In this document: positions 61,383 through 64,000 of the stretch, piece after piece | Position numbering within the stretch: position 1 is the stretch's first letter | Layout: each line of letters opens with the position of its first letter | Origin: Prevotella sp. E13-27 | GTDB taxonomy: Bacteria > Bacteroidota > Bacteroidia > Bacteroidales > Bacteroidaceae | Length of the DNA: 64,000 nucleotides | Direction: 5' to 3' | NCBI RefSeq assembly: GCF_023217965.1 | Contig: NZ_JALPSC010000001.1 | Coordinates: forward strand, 1,736,001 to 1,800,000 | Notes under the pieces: model-generated | Database searches by the model: none | What the model saw: the letters and a program-made list of their open reading frames with translations, nothing else | Told to the model about the DNA's origin: nothing | Translations under genes and position numbers: made by a program

Positions 61383-62429
61383 CTATTTTTTGCGACTACT
61401 TTCCCTTATCCGTTGGATTGTAGGTATTATGCGGTGTACAGGCTCTTTCTGTCCTCTTATATGGTCAAGAAGCAGCTTGCATGCCGTTTGTCCCATCAGG
61501 TGGCTCTGGTCTTCTATGGTGGAGAGCGTGGGAGTAACATCTTCCACATATTCTACATCGCTGAACCCTATCAGCGCAAGATCCTCAGGTATGCGTAATC
61601 CATAGAGTTTGGCTGCTTTCATTGCTGCAAACAGTAGGGTGTCGTTGAGAGCAATGATGGCATCAGGACGTTCCGGAAGATCAAGAAGCGTGTTTGTCGC
61701 GTCAATGGCTGAGGCTGTGTCAATGTCGCTATATACCACATATTCGTGGCGCACGGGCAGTCCGTTGTCGTGTAATGCTTCTATGTATCCATGCTTGCGT
61801 TCTTGTACCATCTTCAGTCGTGAAGGTCCGCAGAGAATGGCTATGCGTCGGCATCCTTGCTCTACAAGATGGTCTGTAGCATGGTGTGCAGCCTCTATGC
61901 TGTCGGCGGTCACGCTTGAGAAGGGATGGTTAGGCATACCTTGCGAACTTGGGGACTCAGATCCTTTGTGTGGTATGTCTCGAGCTACGAAAACTACTGG
62001 TATGTGGTCTTCTGACAGTGCGGCAAAATGGTCAAACGTTTCTGTCTCCTGCGTGACGCTGGCTATGATGCCTGCTACATGTAACTGGCGAAGACTCTCC
62101 AGATTGTGACGCTCGTGTTCAAAGTTCTCATGAGAGTTCATGCTAATCACGGCGTAACCTGCCTTGCTTGCCTCCTGCTCAATGCCGTCGAGCACAGAGG
62201 AGTAGAAGAGGGTTACGCCGTGAGGCACTATGACGCCAATGACTGGCAGCTGTCCGCTGCGCAGCGAGTTGGCAATGAAGTTCTTTGAGTAGTGCATCTC
62301 ACGTGCAGTATCCATAACCATCTTGCGCGTCTGTTTGCTGATGGCAGGATTGTCTTGTAATGCACGCGACACTGTGGCAACGCTCAGTCCGAGCTTTGCG
62401 GCAATGTCTTTAAGGGATGCTGGCTTCAC
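61383..62429 (-). CDS. LacI-family transcriptional regulator
   Basis: 348 residues. The N-terminal LacI helix-turn-helix SLKDIAAKLGLSVATVSRALQDNPAISKQTR (about 5-35) and hinge helix SKNFIANSLRSGQ (about 48-60) are typical. The periplasmic-binding-like ligand domain spans about 62-345 (VIGVIVPHGVTLFYSSVLDGIEQEA, PDAIIALNDTLLFAAMKAA, GFSDVEYVEDVTP). It should repress or activate a sugar catabolism operon in response to a sugar. The target is not evident, since its neighbours are housekeeping genes. It starts 18 bp after the DUF5606-like gene. Confidence 0.9.
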   Translation of the reverse strand: MKPASLKDIAAKLGLSVATVSRALQDNPAISKQTRKMVMDTAREMHYSKNFIANSLRSGQLPVIGVIVPHGVTLFYSSVLDGIEQEASKAGYAVISMNSHENFEHERHNLESLRQLHVAGIIASVTQETETFDHFAALSEDHIPVVFVARDIPHKGSESPSSQGMPNHPFSSVTADSIEAAHHATDHLVEQGCRRIAILCGPSRLKMVQERKHGYIEALHDNGLPVRHEYVVYSDIDTASAIDATNTLLDLPERPDAIIALNDTLLFAAMKAAKLYGLRIPEDLALIGFSDVEYVEDVTPTLSTIEDQSHLMGQTACKLLLDHIRGQKEPVHRIIPTIQRIRESSRKK

Positions 62430-62447
62430 GTCAGAGAATGTGTTTAT

Positions 62448-62885
62448 TTATTCTGCTGCCTTCTCTTCAGTAGCAGTTTCAGCTTTTTCTTCATCCTTGA
62501 AATCGGTGATTCCGTTTTCAATGAGAATGTTGTACCACTGAATGAGCTTCTTGATGTCACTGTTATGTACGCGGTCGCGGTCGAAGTTAGGGAGAACCTT
62601 TGCGAAATAGTCGCGCAGATCGTCACCACTGGCTTTCTTGAAGTCTATGCTTGCCTTTTTGCCCCCTTCGAGTTCTTTTACCTTCTCGAAGACTTCCATC
62701 AGTGCTATGTCTTCATCATCAGTGAACATAGCTATGTCGCCGAGTGATGTGATGCGGTCTGTGCCAAAAGCAGGCTGACGGCGATGTGTGCTGTCGAGTG
62801 CTTCTACGATAAGGTTGTTGTTTCCACGAGAAACTAATTTGTAGAGTCCGGGCTTTCCGGAAATTGCTAAAATTGTCTGTTGCAT
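62448..62885 (-). CDS. DUF5606-like conserved Bacteroidetes protein
   Basis: 145 residues. The N-terminal ~60 residues (ILAISGKPGLYKLVSRGNNNLIVEAL) and the middle segment (DYFAKVLPNFDRDRVHNSDIKKLIQWYNIL) match what I recall of DUF5606, a family found beside coaE in Bacteroidetes. A low-complexity Glu/Ala/Lys tail ends the protein. There is no signal peptide, so it is cytoplasmic. Its start lies inside the last 19 bases of coaE, which suggests coupled translation. The function is unknown. Confidence 0.75.
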   Translation of the reverse strand: MQQTILAISGKPGLYKLVSRGNNNLIVEALDSTHRRQPAFGTDRITSLGDIAMFTDDEDIALMEVFEKVKELEGGKKASIDFKKASGDDLRDYFAKVLPNFDRDRVHNSDIKKLIQWYNILIENGITDFKDEEKAETATEEKAAE

Positions 62886-63454
62886 TGTCTATATATATAA
62901 TAATGTGTATTTAATAGCGTGTCTATCTGTTCATCAAGAGATTGAACACCATCATTCGTGATTTCGAAATCTGCACGTTTTACTATTTCGCTCTGTTGCC
63001 ATTGGCGTCCTATCCATTCGCGTGCCTTGGCCTCACTGATGTTGTCGCGATTCATCACGCGCTCTATCCTTACATCTGTCGGTGCAGTGACAACGATTGT
63101 TTTGTCCACCAGTTGGTTGAATCCCGACTCAAACAGTATGGCACATTCCATCCAGTCATAGCCGCTTGACAGGAAATCCTCAGCAACTGCGGGATGAACA
63201 ATGTTGTCAATGGCCTTGGCGTTTTCATCAGATCTGAGCAGGAACTGTGCTATCACAGCTTTGTTGAGATTGCCATTATCAGTATATGCCTCTTTGCCGA
63301 TGAGACTTTCCAGTTCTGTCTTCAGCTTCTCTGAAGTGCGCATCAGACGTTTTGCTGCTGCATCGCAGTCATATACGTTTATTCCGCGTTCCTTCAGTAA
63401 TTTGCAGACATAGCTTTTGCCGCTCCCTATGCCACCAGTTATTCCTACTTTCAT
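62867..63454 (-). CDS. coaE: Dephospho-CoA kinase
   Basis: 195 residues. The last step of CoA synthesis, ATP-dependent phosphorylation of dephospho-CoA in the cytoplasm. The P-loop GGIGSGKSYVC (7-17), the DCDAAAKRLM block (about 34-43), the CoA-binding IVHPAVAEDF (about 85-94) and the lid region RIERVMNRDNISEAKAREWIGRQW (about 128-151) are all present. Its ATG overlaps the stop of the YbbR-like gene by four bases, and its end overlaps the start of the DUF5606-like gene, so it lies in the middle of a tight operon. Confidence 0.93.
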   Translation of the reverse strand: MKVGITGGIGSGKSYVCKLLKERGINVYDCDAAAKRLMRTSEKLKTELESLIGKEAYTDNGNLNKAVIAQFLLRSDENAKAIDNIVHPAVAEDFLSSGYDWMECAILFESGFNQLVDKTIVVTAPTDVRIERVMNRDNISEAKAREWIGRQWQQSEIVKRADFEITNDGVQSLDEQIDTLLNTHYYIYRQCNRQF

Positions 63455-64000
63455 TGGTCTATGTCTTCAATGAGGTAGTCCAACTGCTTTTTGCTTAGTG
63501 ACGCCTTGCTTATACCGGCAGGAACCTTACGCAGATAGATGTTGCACTTCTGTGAAGGGTTGTCCTTTATCTCGTTGTAGTCTGCCACCACCTGAAAATC
63601 CTTTGCCGACAGTTTCTTGTATGTCTTTACACCTGCTACAAAGTTAACTGTGACTTTGGCAGGGAATAGGCGTAGCACCTTTCCCTCGGGCATGTTTATT
63701 CCTTCCACAGGAACACCTTCGATGCTTTCCTCGGTAAGGATGTCCGTCATGAACCTAATGTTTACAACATCTGGAACAATCTTTACCCCAGGGGCCTTTT
63801 GGATATTAGCTTTCACTGAGAGTGTGTCGCGGAAATTCGTGTAGTTCAACTCTTCAGTGCTTATATAAGTTATGCTGTCCAGTTTGCTGTGTGGGGCGTA
63901 GATGGTAACAGAGTCAGGGTCGTACGTGACGGCTGATATGTAGTAGAGAGCGTCTGGCTTTACGTGTCCTTTGTAGATAACAGGCACTCGTTTCTTTTCA
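63451..64000 (-). CDS. YbbR-like domain protein, 5' part beyond the window
   Basis: Partial. The frame stays open to the window end, so at least 183 C-terminal residues are present and the true start lies outside. The repeated beta-rich pattern (VKPDALYYISAVTYDPDSVTIYAP, EGKVLRLFPAKVTVNFVAGVKTYK) fits YbbR-like repeats (CdaR type). The gene precedes coaE, as in other Bacteroidales. In Firmicutes, CdaR regulates the diadenylate cyclase CdaA. Whether this protein does so is not shown by the sequence. Confidence 0.75.
   Translation of the reverse strand, partial: EKKRVPVIYKGHVKPDALYYISAVTYDPDSVTIYAPHSKLDSITYISTEELNYTNFRDTLSVKANIQKAPGVKIVPDVVNIRFMTDILTEESIEGVPVEGINMPEGKVLRLFPAKVTVNFVAGVKTYKKLSAKDFQVVADYNEIKDNPSQKCNIYLRKVPAGISKASLSKKQLDYLIEDIDQ

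Overview
The window looks like a chromosomal segment of a Bacteroidales bacterium, most likely Prevotellaceae (Prevotella/Segatella/Xylanibacter type). The evidence is tandem SusC/SusD pairs, a hybrid two-component regulator, Bacteroidetes promoters (TAnnTTTG -7 box, in several cases with a TTTG -33 box 19-20 nt upstream), surface proteins with the short C-terminal sorting tail typical of Prevotella, and very few recognisable Shine-Dalgarno sites. No tRNA, rRNA, CRISPR array or prophage was seen.

1-6546 is an accessory, repeat-rich zone. It holds a decayed AAA-ATPase/DUF1703 gene, two copies of a 126-127 bp cloverleaf-like palindromic element whose long stems differ by compensatory changes, a complete ISL3-type insertion sequence (30-bp inverted repeats, 8-bp target duplication), an orphan histidine ammonia-lyase gene, a small periplasmic Spy-like gene, and two inverted copies of a ~213 bp palindromic repeat flanking that block.

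6547-42702 is one large polysaccharide utilisation locus (PUL). A secreted GH5-GH43 fusion enzyme diverges from a seven-gene operon in the order FAS1 lipoprotein, SusC, SusD, FAS1 lipoprotein, FAS1 lipoprotein, SusC, SusD, which ends in a strong terminator. The hybrid two-component regulator follows. Then come two very large secreted surface proteins without a recognisable catalytic domain and a second GH43 enzyme. The likely work flow is surface binding and cutting of a plant-type glycan (xylan or arabinoxylan is the best guess from GH43 and the regulator), import through SusCD, and periplasmic trimming. GC-rich palindromic repeats sit just after stop codons inside the operon. Related sequence has become part of the signal peptides and lipoboxes of the three genes that follow them.

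42710-48066 carries sugar metabolism genes: manC and a ROK kinase on the minus strand, then a cytidylate-kinase-like gene and a GH2 beta-galactosidase-like gene on the plus strand. 48224-55203 is a minus-strand operon thrA, apgM-like (probable homoserine kinase), thrC, paaK-like ligase and ACT protein. 55496-60587 is a plus-strand housekeeping run: Sua5/YrdC, a HAD phosphatase, a ClC channel, fmt, a short ORF with a structured leader, and rpe. 60584-64000 is minus strand: an ECF sigma factor, a LacI-type repressor, a DUF5606-like protein, coaE and a YbbR-like protein cut by the window end.
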